Notes: generated by a model not told the origin, from the letters alone. A stretch of 44,091 nucleotides of DNA from Acidimicrobiales bacterium (GCA_025463365.1 JAOBWM010000062.1:1-44091), one strand, 5' to 3'. Counted from the first letter of the stretch, positions 15,674 through 25,164 are shown. Translations and numbers: made by a program.

Positions 15674-16450
15674 TCAGCGAGCCAGCTCGTCGACCAATGC
15701 CGGTAGCGCCGTTCCGATCGGTTCCCGGATGACGCGGGCCGCCAGGTCGTCGTAGGGGGTGGCCTCGGCGTTGACCACGATCAACTCGGCACCGTTGCGC
15801 ACCGCCACCTCGCACAACCCGGCGGCCGGGTGCACCTGGAGCGACGTGCCCACCGCGACGAACGTGGTGCACGCCTGCGCCGCCTCGGCCGCCGCCTGCA
15901 ACACGTCGGGATCGAGGGCCTGGCCGAACATGACGGTCGCCGTCTTGAGGATCCCGCCGCATGCGAGGCATGGCGGGTCCTCCTCACCGGCATCGACACG
16001 GTCGAGCGCGTCCTTCGTCATCCCTCGGGCCCCACAGGTGATGCAGACCGACTCGACCATGTTCCCGTGCAGTTCGAGGACCAGCTCCGGGGAGGAGCCG
16101 GCCTTCTGGTGGAGCCGGTCGATGTTCTGGGTGACGAGGGCGCGCAGCGCGCCCCGGTGCTCCAGCTCCACCAGCGCGAGGTGGCCGGCATTCGGTTCCG
16201 CTCGCCACGCGGGGTTGGCCCGCCGGGCCAGCCACGACCGCTTCCGCACGTCGGGATCGGCGAGGTAGTGGTCGATGTCGGACAGCTTCTCGGCCGCAGG
16301 GTTGCGGGTCCACACCCCGGCGGGCCCGCGGAAGTCGGGGATCCCCGAGTCGGTCGACACCCCGGCACCCGTGAGGACCGTGACCGAAGGGCGCCGGGGC
16401 GTCAGCGAGGACGACGGTGAGGCCGAGGAGGCCGGCTGCGACGGAGCCAT
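15674..16450 (-). CDS. Sir2-family NAD-dependent protein deacylase
   Basis: A 258-residue sirtuin. After an Ala/Ser/Pro-rich first 20 residues come the NAD-binding GAGVSTDSGIPDFRG motif, TQNID (residues 107-111), the catalytic His128 in ELHGNMVE, a zinc site from Cys136, Cys139, Cys161 and Cys164, and GTSLQVHPAA plus IVVNAEATP near the end. It removes acetyl or other acyl groups from lysines using NAD. In bacteria a main target is acetyl-CoA synthetase, but that gene is not here. The start is ATG 16450; the frame runs far upstream of it, but the upstream part is antisense to the UbiB gene. It is divergent from the UbiB kinase gene. Confidence 0.95.
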   Translation of the reverse strand: MAPSQPASSASPSSSLTPRRPSVTVLTGAGVSTDSGIPDFRGPAGVWTRNPAAEKLSDIDHYLADPDVRKRSWLARRANPAWRAEPNAGHLALVELEHRGALRALVTQNIDRLHQKAGSSPELVLELHGNMVESVCITCGARGMTKDALDRVDAGEEDPPCLACGGILKTATVMFGQALDPDVLQAAAEAAQACTTFVAVGTSLQVHPAAGLCEVAVRNGAELIVVNAEATPYDDLAARVIREPIGTALPALVDELAR

Positions 16451-16561
16451 CGCGGCACCGTACCGAGGTCCGGGCTCGACGGCGTCCGCGGGTACCGTCG
16501 GGGCGCCGATCCACGAGGAGGAACCAGGGCGCCGCGACCCGTCCGACGGCACCTGACGCGC

Positions 16562-18025
16562 ATGACCGACGACGACCTGAAGCACGGCGCCGACCACCTG
16601 CGCCCACCTGGATCCGACGCCGCTGGCGTGGTCGCCCACTACCGCGGGCCCTACGCCGACGGACCTCCGCCCGACGCGCTCGTGATCCACGCGCCACCCC
16701 TCGACCGCTTCGGCGTCGAGGAGCTGCGGCGCATGGTGGTGATCTACTTCGTCCTCGTCGCCGCGGTGGTGCGAGCGATCGGAGCATGGGTGGTTCGCCG
16801 GCGCGGTCGGTCCTTCGCCCAGGCCGCGTCGGACGGACTGGTCGAGGGTTTCGAGCAGCTCGGGCCCACCTTCGTGAAGCTCGGCCAGCTCATCGCCTCC
16901 TCGCCGAGCCTGTTCCCCGCGCCGCTCGCCGACGCCTGCCTGCGCACCCTCGACGAGGTCCGCCCGGTCCCCCCAGACCAAGTCCGCCGCCTGATGGCCG
17001 AGGAGCTCGGTCGGCCCCCTGGCCAGGTGTTCCGTCACTTCGACGACGTGCCGCTCTCGGCGGCCTCGATCGCCCAGGTCCACGCGTGCACGCTCCCCGA
17101 CGGTCGCGAGGCCGTCGTGAAGCTGCAACGGCCCGACATCGCCCACCGCATGAACACGGACCTGCGGATCCAGTACTTCTTCGCCACCCGCCTGCTGAGC
17201 CGGTTCAAGATCGGCCAGCGCGCCAACGTCATCGCCATGGTGGAGGACCTCCACGAGGTCACCAACCAGGAGCTCAACGCCGCGCTCGAGGCACACCGCC
17301 AGACCCAGTTCCGCGACCACATCGGCGACTTCGGCGACAACGCCGAGATCACCGCACCCGAGGTCTATTGGGACTACTGCACACCCCACCTCATCTGCAT
17401 GGAGCGGATGTCCGGGGTACCGATGGATGCCTTCGACGTCCTCGCTGACCGCAAGATCGACGGCGAGCTGATCCTGCGAAGGGGGATCAAGGTGTGGATC
17501 GAGGCGGCGCTGTGCCACGGCCCGTTCCATGGAGACGTGCACGCCGGGAACCTTTGGGTGCTCGACGACGGCCGCGCCACCTACCTCGACTTCGGGATCA
17601 TGGGCGAGCTCCCCGATGCCTGGAAGAGCGCCATGCGCGACATCCTCTTCACTTCGATGATCGACCAGGACTACGCCCGCGTGGTCCGTGCCTACCAGCG
17701 GGTGGGTGTGATGCCGACGGACATCGACCCCGAGGTGGCCGGGCCCGCGATCGCCATGGTCATGGAGCCGATGCTGAGCAAGGGCATCGGCTCGGTGAGC
17801 CTCGGCGAGCAACTCAAGGCCAACCTCGAGCTCGCCAACCAGTACGGCGCCACCGCTCCCCGCGAGCTGGTCCTCGTGTCGAAGCAGCTCCTCTACTTCG
17901 AGCGCTACTCGAAGACCTTGGCGCCCGACTACGTGCTGGCGCGCGACCTCTACCTGTTGAAGAACATCTTTCCGGAAGAGGTCGCAACGGCCGCGGCCCA
18001 GCGAGGCGTGACGCTTCCCGACTGA
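16562..18025 (+). CDS. UbiB/ABC1/AarF-family atypical kinase
   Basis: A 487-residue protein-kinase-like protein. It shows the KxGQ motif (Lys106-Gln109) of the UbiB N-terminal extension, the Ala-rich loop SAASIAQVH at about 166-174, the ATP lysine in VVKLQRP (Lys187), the catalytic HGDVHAGN at 323-330 and the metal-binding DFG at 343-345. This set is diagnostic for the family; members assist quinone or lipid handling at membranes, and the exact substrate here is unknown. Residues 57-76 could be a membrane helix. The gene begins 110 bases from the divergent Sir2 gene. No quinone synthesis gene is beside it. Confidence 0.94.
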   Translation: MTDDDLKHGADHLRPPGSDAAGVVAHYRGPYADGPPPDALVIHAPPLDRFGVEELRRMVVIYFVLVAAVVRAIGAWVVRRRGRSFAQAASDGLVEGFEQLGPTFVKLGQLIASSPSLFPAPLADACLRTLDEVRPVPPDQVRRLMAEELGRPPGQVFRHFDDVPLSAASIAQVHACTLPDGREAVVKLQRPDIAHRMNTDLRIQYFFATRLLSRFKIGQRANVIAMVEDLHEVTNQELNAALEAHRQTQFRDHIGDFGDNAEITAPEVYWDYCTPHLICMERMSGVPMDAFDVLADRKIDGELILRRGIKVWIEAALCHGPFHGDVHAGNLWVLDDGRATYLDFGIMGELPDAWKSAMRDILFTSMIDQDYARVVRAYQRVGVMPTDIDPEVAGPAIAMVMEPMLSKGIGSVSLGEQLKANLELANQYGATAPRELVLVSKQLLYFERYSKTLAPDYVLARDLYLLKNIFPEEVATAAAQRGVTLPD

Positions 18026-18041
18026 ACCAAGGAGCGCCCCG

Positions 18042-18626
18042 TCACTTGCCCGTGCAGGTGACCTCGAAGGAGCCGTCGGCGGTACGGTCGATCTTCGTGG
18101 GCTTGAGCGCCGCCGGTGCGGGCTTGGCGCCACCCTTCTCCCCCTTCTTCGACGGACGCGTGGGCCTGGCGTCCGGCGCAGCGGCGAGCGCCCGGTGCCC
18201 GAAGGGGCCGGTGCCCTTGACGCTGGTCTTGGAGAGCTCGCTGACCTTCGCCTTGGTGCCCCCGGCGGGTCCGACGGACCAGGCGTCATCGGGGCCCGAC
18301 ACGGTGAGGCTGCCGAGCTTGCTCGATCGGGCGAACGTGGCGACCACGGTGTGACCCTTGCGGTCGTCCCCCTGGGCCGTGATGCGATCCTTGGCGCTGA
18401 CGCAGGTGGTGATGTCGAACGTCCATGACTTCGTTCCGACGTGCACCGAAGCGGTGCCGATGACCTTGCGCTTGGTCACCTTGCCGCCGGTGCTCTTGGA
18501 GGACGAGCCGGCGTGGACCGTGGTGCTGGTCGTGGATGACGAGTGGTCGTCCTTCTTCGAGCAACCGGCGGCGAGGAGGACGAGCGTCAAGAGCAGCGCT
18601 CCGGCTCGACGATGGGGGGCATGCAT
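18042..18626 (-). CDS. Small lipoprotein of unknown function
   Basis: A 194-residue predicted lipoprotein. Residues 1-22 form the signal peptide with LLAAGC as the lipobox (lipidated Cys22), followed by a Ser/Thr/Lys-rich linker. The globular part has SWTFDITTCVSAKDRITAQGDD and GHTVVATFARSSKLGSLTVSG strands, then a Pro/Lys/Arg-rich segment, and ends EVTCTGK. Two Cys (in ITTC and VTC) could form a disulfide. I recognise no named family, though the architecture resembles small actinobacterial surface lipoproteins with a ligand-binding beta fold. Start ATG 18626 has a GAGAGG site upstream. It follows the LPXTG protein gene by 68 bases on the same strand and may be co-transcribed with it. Confidence 0.8.
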   Translation of the reverse strand: MHAPHRRAGALLLTLVLLAAGCSKKDDHSSSTTSTTVHAGSSSKSTGGKVTKRKVIGTASVHVGTKSWTFDITTCVSAKDRITAQGDDRKGHTVVATFARSSKLGSLTVSGPDDAWSVGPAGGTKAKVSELSKTSVKGTGPFGHRALAAAPDARPTRPSKKGEKGGAKPAPAALKPTKIDRTADGSFEVTCTGK

Positions 18627-18694
18627 GGGAATACCTCTCGGTGTTGGTGGGGTGTCGGGGTGCCGGTCGGGGTGGCCCGCCGCTGGGCTTGCGC

Positions 18695-21600
18695 TCAGTG
18701 GCGGTACCGCCGCCGACGGGCGCCGAGGAGGAGGGCGCCCGCCACCAGCAACACGGCCGCCAGGCCTGCGAGTCGGGCCACATCGGCACCGGTGCGGGGC
18801 AGCGAGAGCAGCGGCCGCGTCGGCTGGGTCTGGTGCTCGGGCGGCGTCACTGACGGTTCCGACGTGTTGGTGGTGAGGATCGACGTGGCGGTCGTGGACG
18901 TCGGCGGCGGTGGCGGCGGGGTCGGCGGTCCGCAGGCCTCGTCGTGGCTCTCGATGTCGTTGCTGGTCAGCACCGCCGCGTTCAAGAACCCGGTCCCGGT
19001 CTCGGTGGTGGTCAGCGTGCAATCGCGGGCTTCGCTGCTGACCGACGTGGGCACCTCGACTCGGACCGTGACCTCGTAGCTGTGCGTGGCGTCGGCGCCG
19101 ATGGCCTGGGCACTGACGACCGAGGTGTCGGCGACGCCGTCCCAGCCGGGGTTGGTGTCGATCGTCCCGGGCTTCGCGTTGGTGACCGTCGCATCCCGAA
19201 TGACCATGCCGGAGCCGTACTGCAGCGTGTCATCGAGGTCGTAGGAGGTGGCGCCGCCGACGTTGGAGGCAGTCAGGCGGTACCGCACGGTCCAGCTGCC
19301 GTCTGCTTCGTGCACCGGGGACCCGACCAGCTCCTTGGCGACCGTGACGATGCCGGGTTCGCCGCAGGCGGTGTCGGTCACCTCGGTCTGGTCGTGGGTG
19401 ACGGTGGCAGTGTTGAGGAACCCGGTCCCGGTCTCGGTGGTGCTCAGGGTGCAGTCACCGGCCTCCGTGGTGATCGTGGTCGCGAGGGTGGCGAGCACGG
19501 TGACGCGGTAGCGGTGACCGGCGCCCGCGGCGATCGCCTGCCCGGTCACCACCCGGGTGGCGGCCACGCCGTCCCAGGCGGGGTCCGTGGTGATCGACCC
19601 GGGCGAGGTGTTGGCCACGGTCGCGCCGTCGACGGTGATCCCGCCTCCGAAGCGCAGCGCGTCGTCGAGGTCATAGGTGCCGGCCCCGCCGGAGTTGTCG
19701 ACGTTGATGTCGTAGGTGACCGTGTAGGTGCCGTCGCCGTTCGCAACCGGGGTCCCGACCACCGTCTTGTCGACCGTGACCGCCGCTCGGGGCGTGTTCG
19801 TATACGTGCAGGAGATGTTGGGCGGATCGAAGCCGTTGGGAACGGTGAGCGTGGAGACGCCTTGGCTCACCGGGGTGACGGCCACGGTGGCGTTCCCGTT
19901 GGCCAGGTCGAGGCACGCGATGGTGGTCGTGTAGTTCCCGAGCGTTCCGGGGTTCGCTGTCTCCGTGAGCGTGTACGTCTGCCCTTCGCGAACCGGGACG
20001 GCACCGGCGACCTCGCCGACGTCTTCTTGCAGTCCGGGCGCGGTTCCCGTGGTCTGGCCAGTGTTGCCTGCCGTGCCGGCGACGTAGCCACTGCCGGTGA
20101 TGGTCAGGCGGAACTGGTCGGTGGCGGCCGAGCGCTCGACGATGTCCTTGTGGAGCTCGAGGGTGGGGTTCAGGTCGCAGTCCGCGAGGTCGTGCACGAT
20201 TCCCGCGTAGGGCGCGCCGCCGAGTGTGAAGGGGGTGGTGGTGAGGATGCTTCCGGTTGCCGGGTCGATCTTGTAGAGCGCGGTGGTGGTGCTGGCGTAG
20301 AGGTAGCCGTCGCTGTCGAAGGTGATCCCGCCCATGCCGCCAGCCGGGATCGTTGCCACGAGGGTGCGAGGCAGGACCCAGCCCTCGTTGGCTTCGGGAA
20401 GGGGCGCGTCGTACCGGTAGATGGCGCTGCGAGTGGTGCCATCGCTGGCGCCTTGGACGATGTAGAGGTTGCCCAGCGCGTCGAAGACGATGTCGCCCGA
20501 CGTACCCATGAACCCCCCGGGCACCGTGGTGAACGCCGGCGGATTGCCGTAGGCCGTGTTGGTGGCGGGGTCGTACACCCGGAACTGCGCAGGCTGGCCG
20601 GCGACGTTGTAGGACCAGTAGTACTTGCCGTTGGCCGGGTTGAACGTGCCGCGGTTGACGTCGGCCTGGCTCACGCCGGCGCTCGTGCTCTGGGTGACGT
20701 TGGTGGCCGCGTCGACCGTGTAGATCGAGATCGGGACGGGGGCGGCGGGGGCGGGATCTCGGACGAGGTAGAAGGTCGAGGCATCCGTGGTGATGGCCAA
20801 GCCGTTGTAGGGGCCGTCGGGCGTGCCCTGCGCCTGGGCCTGGAGCGTCATCGCCCCGGTTGCGGTGTTGACGGCGTAGATGGCGCCGTCATCGCCCAAG
20901 GCGTAGACGATGCCGCTGCGACACTGGAGCGCCGTGTTGGTGATGGTGAGGGCGTAGTCCTCGACCTCGCCGATGCCAGCGGTAGCCGTACCGGCAGTGG
21001 TGATCAGGGCATCGGTGGCCCCGAGTTGGAACCGTGCATACGTGGCGCCGGTCTGCACATCCGAGGTGACCGTGAACGGAACGTTGACCGAGGTGGCGCC
21101 GACGGGAACGGCGACGCACTGGCGCTCGTCCGCTTCGAACGTGCCGTTGCGGTCGAAGTCGAGCCAGCCACAGAGGCGCTGTGCTGTGGTGATGCCCGAG
21201 ACGGCGACGGGCACGGTGTAGGTGGAGCCGCCCATCGCCGAGTTGAGGGGCGGGAACGAGGCAACTCCGTCCTCGTCGTCGATCCCGTCGAGGTCATCGC
21301 CGGTGGCCGCCGCTCCGGCGAAGGGCGAGGCCGCGGGGCTGCGTTGCCCGGGGTACTCAGCGTCGATCAGGGATCCGAGGCGTGGTCCCCCGAGAACGGT
21401 GCGGGGTGCTCCGTAGCTGGCGGGCGCATCGCTGTAGTCCTGGTCGTAGGACACCGTGTAGATGGCACCGTCGCCGACGGCGACGTAGCCGGGGCTGTTG
21501 CCCATGAGGAGCCCATCGACCCGGAAGGTCACGCTCGTGACAGTCCCCTGGACGCGGACGCTTCCGCAGCCGGCGACTGCTTGGACGCCGAGGCCGGTTG

Positions 21601-22369
21601 GAGGACCGACGCAGCTCGTCTGGGTGCGCCCGTTGATGACCTGCAGGGTGTCGCCGCCAGAGAGTGCGAGGTTCGTTGCTCCACTCGAGAGCGAGCCGAG
21701 AGAGACGCCGGCAGGTGTGGAGTCGACGAGTCGAAGTCGCTGGCTGAAGGTGCGCCACACGGCGCCGTCGTTCGTGGTGCCGCCGATCCCGGTGACGTGG
21801 ATCACCGGGTTCGTGACCGGCGTGCTGAACGTGAACGTGAGCTCGCCCAGATCCGAACAGACGAGCGGCGGACCGCTCGTGATCGGGACGGTCATCAGAC
21901 AGCCCGGGCGGTTCGGTGCCCCGATGCGGAACGCGACGCCTGCTGTGGTGTCGGCGATCTGCGGATCGCGCATCGCCGGAGTGGATCCGCCAGCGTTCGA
22001 GATCGTCACGGCCGAGCTCGTCAGGCGGATGTCGGCGCCGGTGCTGGGGGCGAGGGGGGTCGCCCCGATGCCGGCGGTGAACGATCCGCCGAAGAGGCTC
22101 ACGCTCGTGGAGGTGGACCCGTCGACGGCCGTGGCGATCGGCGACCACGGGTTGGTGCCTTGGTCGGTGTACGCCGCCGCGGGTTTCGACGGGTCCACCT
22201 GTTCGAGCGGGTTGACCGAAGGTGGGAGCAGGACCAGGGAAGCGGCACCGACGAGGAGGGCCAACAGCAGGGTCGAGGTGCGGCGCACGGTCGCGCTCCG
22301 AAGCGGCGAACGAACGGCCAGCGAAACCGACGTGTGACGAGGCGCGCGAGCGACGGAGAACAGGTCCAT
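18695..22369 (-). CDS. Large LPXTG-type cell-wall-anchored repeat protein
   Basis: A 1224-residue surface protein. A signal peptide occupies about residues 28-50 (ATVRRTSTLLLALLVGAAS). The N-terminal domain (to about 300) is beta-rich. Residues about 305-478 carry DQDYSDAPASYG and a GEVED-type domain (CGWLDFDRNGTFEADERQC, ending GEVEDYALTI). Residues about 483-735 form a beta-propeller-like YVTN/NHL region. A SpaA-like region follows at 735-860, then two tandem repeats of about 140 residues (862-1003 and 1006-1148, each ending TTTETGTGFLN ... ACG). A Pro/Thr-rich wall spacer precedes LPRTG (1190-1194), a hydrophobic helix and RRRRYRH, the sortase-sorting signal. The start could instead be GTG 22288, which gives a shorter leader with a GGAG site. 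No sortase gene is in the window. Confidence 0.92.
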   Translation of the reverse strand: MDLFSVARAPRHTSVSLAVRSPLRSATVRRTSTLLLALLVGAASLVLLPPSVNPLEQVDPSKPAAAYTDQGTNPWSPIATAVDGSTSTSVSLFGGSFTAGIGATPLAPSTGADIRLTSSAVTISNAGGSTPAMRDPQIADTTAGVAFRIGAPNRPGCLMTVPITSGPPLVCSDLGELTFTFSTPVTNPVIHVTGIGGTTNDGAVWRTFSQRLRLVDSTPAGVSLGSLSSGATNLALSGGDTLQVINGRTQTSCVGPPTGLGVQAVAGCGSVRVQGTVTSVTFRVDGLLMGNSPGYVAVGDGAIYTVSYDQDYSDAPASYGAPRTVLGGPRLGSLIDAEYPGQRSPAASPFAGAAATGDDLDGIDDEDGVASFPPLNSAMGGSTYTVPVAVSGITTAQRLCGWLDFDRNGTFEADERQCVAVPVGATSVNVPFTVTSDVQTGATYARFQLGATDALITTAGTATAGIGEVEDYALTITNTALQCRSGIVYALGDDGAIYAVNTATGAMTLQAQAQGTPDGPYNGLAITTDASTFYLVRDPAPAAPVPISIYTVDAATNVTQSTSAGVSQADVNRGTFNPANGKYYWSYNVAGQPAQFRVYDPATNTAYGNPPAFTTVPGGFMGTSGDIVFDALGNLYIVQGASDGTTRSAIYRYDAPLPEANEGWVLPRTLVATIPAGGMGGITFDSDGYLYASTTTALYKIDPATGSILTTTPFTLGGAPYAGIVHDLADCDLNPTLELHKDIVERSAATDQFRLTITGSGYVAGTAGNTGQTTGTAPGLQEDVGEVAGAVPVREGQTYTLTETANPGTLGNYTTTIACLDLANGNATVAVTPVSQGVSTLTVPNGFDPPNISCTYTNTPRAAVTVDKTVVGTPVANGDGTYTVTYDINVDNSGGAGTYDLDDALRFGGGITVDGATVANTSPGSITTDPAWDGVAATRVVTGQAIAAGAGHRYRVTVLATLATTITTEAGDCTLSTTETGTGFLNTATVTHDQTEVTDTACGEPGIVTVAKELVGSPVHEADGSWTVRYRLTASNVGGATSYDLDDTLQYGSGMVIRDATVTNAKPGTIDTNPGWDGVADTSVVSAQAIGADATHSYEVTVRVEVPTSVSSEARDCTLTTTETGTGFLNAAVLTSNDIESHDEACGPPTPPPPPPTSTTATSILTTNTSEPSVTPPEHQTQPTRPLLSLPRTGADVARLAGLAAVLLVAGALLLGARRRRYRH

Positions 22370-22546
22370 GGGTGGAAGGACCTCTTGACCCGGCGGTCAT
22401 GACGCAGGCGCTGAAGAAAACGCACTGACCTGCATCGTCGGCTGTCGAACCGCGGCTGAATTGCTCCAAACCGTCCGGAGATCTCGCAAAACGCCGGCTC
22501 GCGGCCGTCACTGCGCCAGGGCGGGACGCCGCGGGCGCTCGCGAGG

Positions 22547-23098
22547 TCAGTGCTGAGGCTGGCGAGGGGCCAGCAGGCGGAACGCCCGCGAGCTGTGGCC
22601 GAGGCGCTGCAGCACCCGGTCGGCGAGGTCGGGGTCGGCCTCGACGGCGGCCTCGTAGTCGTCGCCGAAGTTGTCGATCGCGGCAGCCAACGCTGCTTCC
22701 TGCTCGGCGGTGGGCTGCGGATCCGGGAGGTCGGCAGGCAGGGCGTCGAGCTCGGCGGTGTCGAACCAGATCACCTCGTCGGCGACGCACACGTCGACCG
22801 GGACCTCGCCGGTCGCGGCCCCGTCGCCGGGGGTGCCCTCGTCGAGCTCGTCTGCATCGAAGGGAGCGGTGACCGTGGCCATCGCACGCTCGCACATCGG
22901 GCAGCGGCGCTCGCCCACGGGGGCCTGCTCGGCGAGCTGCCAGAGCTGGTGGATCTCGTCCTGCTGCGCCCGCCCGTACAGCTCAGAGAGGGTGGCGGCG
23001 AGGCCGTGACCTGCGGGGCAGACCCACGAGTCGAACGACCCGTGGTGGGTCAGCTGGAGCGAGGCACGGCAGACAGGGCAGTTCGCAGTGAGGGCCAC
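22547..23098 (-). CDS. Zinc-ribbon protein of unknown function
   Basis: A 183-residue protein with two Cys-rich knuckles. The first is CPVCRASL with a following WVCPAGHG. The second is RRCPMCERAM. This resembles the family of zinc-finger/TFIIB-type small proteins. The middle part (residues 75-125) is acidic and includes VDVCVADEVIWFDTAELDAL, typical of domains that follow such a ribbon. The C terminus is a helical, acidic region with RVLQRLGHSSRAFRLL. Function is unknown; a metal-binding regulator or assembly factor is possible. GTG 23096-23098 starts it, 104 bases from the divergent meaA start. No membrane segment is apparent. Confidence 0.75.
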   Translation of the reverse strand: MALTANCPVCRASLQLTHHGSFDSWVCPAGHGLAATLSELYGRAQQDEIHQLWQLAEQAPVGERRCPMCERAMATVTAPFDADELDEGTPGDGAATGEVPVDVCVADEVIWFDTAELDALPADLPDPQPTAEQEAALAAAIDNFGDDYEAAVEADPDLADRVLQRLGHSSRAFRLLAPRQPQH

Positions 23099-23202
23099 GG
23101 CGTTCCATCGGCCCGAACCGGCCGGAAGTGAAGCCTCGCGCCCCGACGCCCACGCGATCGCGATGTGGGATTTGGCGGCCGCGCGCGGCGAGAATGTGGG
23201 GC

Positions 23203-25164
23203 ATGACCGACCAGCAGCACCCGGATCGCCCCTGGATGATGCGTACCTACTCGGGGCACTCCACCGCCAAGGCCTCGAACGAGCTGTACCGCACCAACCT
23301 GGCGAAGGGGCAGACCGGCCTGTCGATCGCCTTCGACCTCCCCACGCAGACCGGCTACGACAGCGACGACCCCATGGCTCGTGGCGAGGTCGGCAAGGTG
23401 GGCGTGCCTGTCAGCCACCTCGGCCACATGGAGACCCTCCTCGACCAGATCCCCGTCGGTGAGATGAACACGTCGATGACGATCAACGCGGTGGCGGCGT
23501 GGATGCTCGGGCTCTACACCGCCAACGCCGAGCGCCAGGGCGTCGAATCGAAGCAGCTGCGCGGCACCACCCAGAACGACATCGTCAAGGAGTACCTGAG
23601 CCGGGGGACGTACATCTATCCGCCGCTGCCGTCACGCCGGCTGATCGTCGACATGTTCGCGTTCTGCCAGGAGTGGATCCCGTACTGGAACCCGATGAAC
23701 GTCTGCAGCTACCACCTGCAGGAGGCCGGGGCCACCCCCGTCCAGGAGATCGCGTACGCACTCGCCACCGCGATCGACGTGCTCGACGCGGTGAAGGACT
23801 CCGGCCAGGTGCCCGAGGACCGCATGTCGAACGTGGTCGCGTCGATCAGCTTCTTCGTGAACGCCGGCATCCGGTTCGTGGAGGAGACCTGCAAGATGCG
23901 GGCCTTCACCGAGATGTGGGATCGCATCACCGCCGATCGCTACGGGATCACCGACGCCAAGGCCCGGCGCTTTCGCTACGGCGTGCAGGTGAACAGCCTC
24001 GGGCTGACCGAGGCCCAGCCCGAGAACAACGTGCAGCGGATCGTCCTTGAGGCGCTCGGCGTCACGCTCTCCAAGGACGCGAGGGCCCGTTCGCTCCAGC
24101 TCCCGGCCTGGAACGAGGCCCTCGGCCTGCCGCGGCCGTGGGACCAGCAGTGGGCCCTGCGCATCCAGCAGGTCCTGGCCTTCGAGACGGACCTGCTCGA
24201 ATACGACGACATCTTCGAGGGATCGAAGGTCGTGGAGGCCAAGACCGCGGAGCTGGTCGACGCCGCCCAGGCCGAGCTCGACGACGTCTTGTCGCTGGGC
24301 GGAGCCTTCGAGGCCATCGACGAGCTCAAGGGCCGGCTCGTCCGCAGCCACGCCGAGCGCATCCGCAAGATCGAATCGGGCCAGTTGAAGGTGATCGGCG
24401 TCAACAGCTTCACCGAGACCGCACCTTCTCCGCTCGACGGTGACGACAACATCCTCCGGGTCGATCCGGACATCGCCGAACAAGCGGTCGCGGACCTCGT
24501 CGAGTGGCGGGCCGCCCGCGACAACGACGCCGTGAAGCGCAGCCTCGAAGAGCTCCGTCGCGTGGCCCGTTCGGGGGAAAATGTCATGCCGGCGAGCATC
24601 GACCTGGCCCACGCCGGCGGCACCACCGGCGAATGGGCGGCGGTGTTGCGCGACGAGTTCGGCGAGTACCGAGCCCCCACCGGCGTGGCCGCGGCTGCGG
24701 GCGCCGGGGGCGGCTCCGACGGCCTGCGGGCGGTGGCCGAGCGAGTGCGGTCGATGGCCGGCGGCCCCCCTCGGTTCCTCGTCGCCAAGCCTGGCCTCGA
24801 CGGTCACTCCAACGGCGCCGAGCAGATCGCCGTCGCAGCCCGCGACGCCGGCTTCGAGGTCATCTACCAGGGCATCCGCCTCACACCCGAGCAGATCGCG
24901 GCCGTGGCCCGCGACGAAGACGTCGACATCGTCGGGCTCTCGATCCTCTCGGGGAGCCACCTCGAGCTGGTGCCCGACGTGGTGCGCCTGCTCCGCCAGG
25001 AAGGCGTCGCCGCGCCGGTCATCGCCGGCGGCATCATCCCCGAGGACGACCGCCCGCGCCTGATCCAGCAAGGCGTCGCCGCCGTCTACACCCCCAAGGA
25101 CTTCGAGATCGTGAAGATCATGGGTGAACTGGCGGACCTCGTCGAAGCGGCTCGCCGGGGCTGA
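23203..25164 (+). CDS. meaA: Ethylmalonyl-CoA mutase-like protein (MeaA family)
   Basis: A 653-residue B12-dependent acyl-CoA mutase with both the catalytic barrel and the cobalamin domain in one chain. The N terminus PWMMRTYSGHSTAKASNELY, then GLSIAFDLPTQTGYDSDDP and MNTSMTINA, match MeaA/ethylmalonyl-CoA mutases, more than methylmalonyl-CoA mutases of the long form. LRGTTQNDIVKEYLSRGTYI and NPMNVCSYHLQEAGATP build the active site. The C-terminal B12 domain shows KPGLDGHSNGAEQIA (the DxHxxG motif holding the axial His), SILSGSH and VIAGGIIPEDD. It converts (2R)-ethylmalonyl-CoA to methylsuccinyl-CoA in glyoxylate-free acetate assimilation. No ccr is present nearby, so the pathway is inferred, not shown. 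The start is ATG 23203. Confidence 0.9.
   Translation: MTDQQHPDRPWMMRTYSGHSTAKASNELYRTNLAKGQTGLSIAFDLPTQTGYDSDDPMARGEVGKVGVPVSHLGHMETLLDQIPVGEMNTSMTINAVAAWMLGLYTANAERQGVESKQLRGTTQNDIVKEYLSRGTYIYPPLPSRRLIVDMFAFCQEWIPYWNPMNVCSYHLQEAGATPVQEIAYALATAIDVLDAVKDSGQVPEDRMSNVVASISFFVNAGIRFVEETCKMRAFTEMWDRITADRYGITDAKARRFRYGVQVNSLGLTEAQPENNVQRIVLEALGVTLSKDARARSLQLPAWNEALGLPRPWDQQWALRIQQVLAFETDLLEYDDIFEGSKVVEAKTAELVDAAQAELDDVLSLGGAFEAIDELKGRLVRSHAERIRKIESGQLKVIGVNSFTETAPSPLDGDDNILRVDPDIAEQAVADLVEWRAARDNDAVKRSLEELRRVARSGENVMPASIDLAHAGGTTGEWAAVLRDEFGEYRAPTGVAAAAGAGGGSDGLRAVAERVRSMAGGPPRFLVAKPGLDGHSNGAEQIAVAARDAGFEVIYQGIRLTPEQIAAVARDEDVDIVGLSILSGSHLELVPDVVRLLRQEGVAAPVIAGGIIPEDDRPRLIQQGVAAVYTPKDFEIVKIMGELADLVEAARRG

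Noticed and set aside
16451-18289. N-terminal extension of the Sir2 frame to over 800 residues.
   Set aside because: The extension is antisense to the UbiB-family gene, while the conserved sirtuin begins close after ATG 16450.
18944-22402. A very long open frame on the plus strand opposite the LPXTG gene.
   Set aside because: It has a repetitive Gly/Val/Arg/Asp-rich composition without domain patterns and is antisense to a gene with clear signal peptide, domains and a sorting signal. High GC gives long antisense frames.
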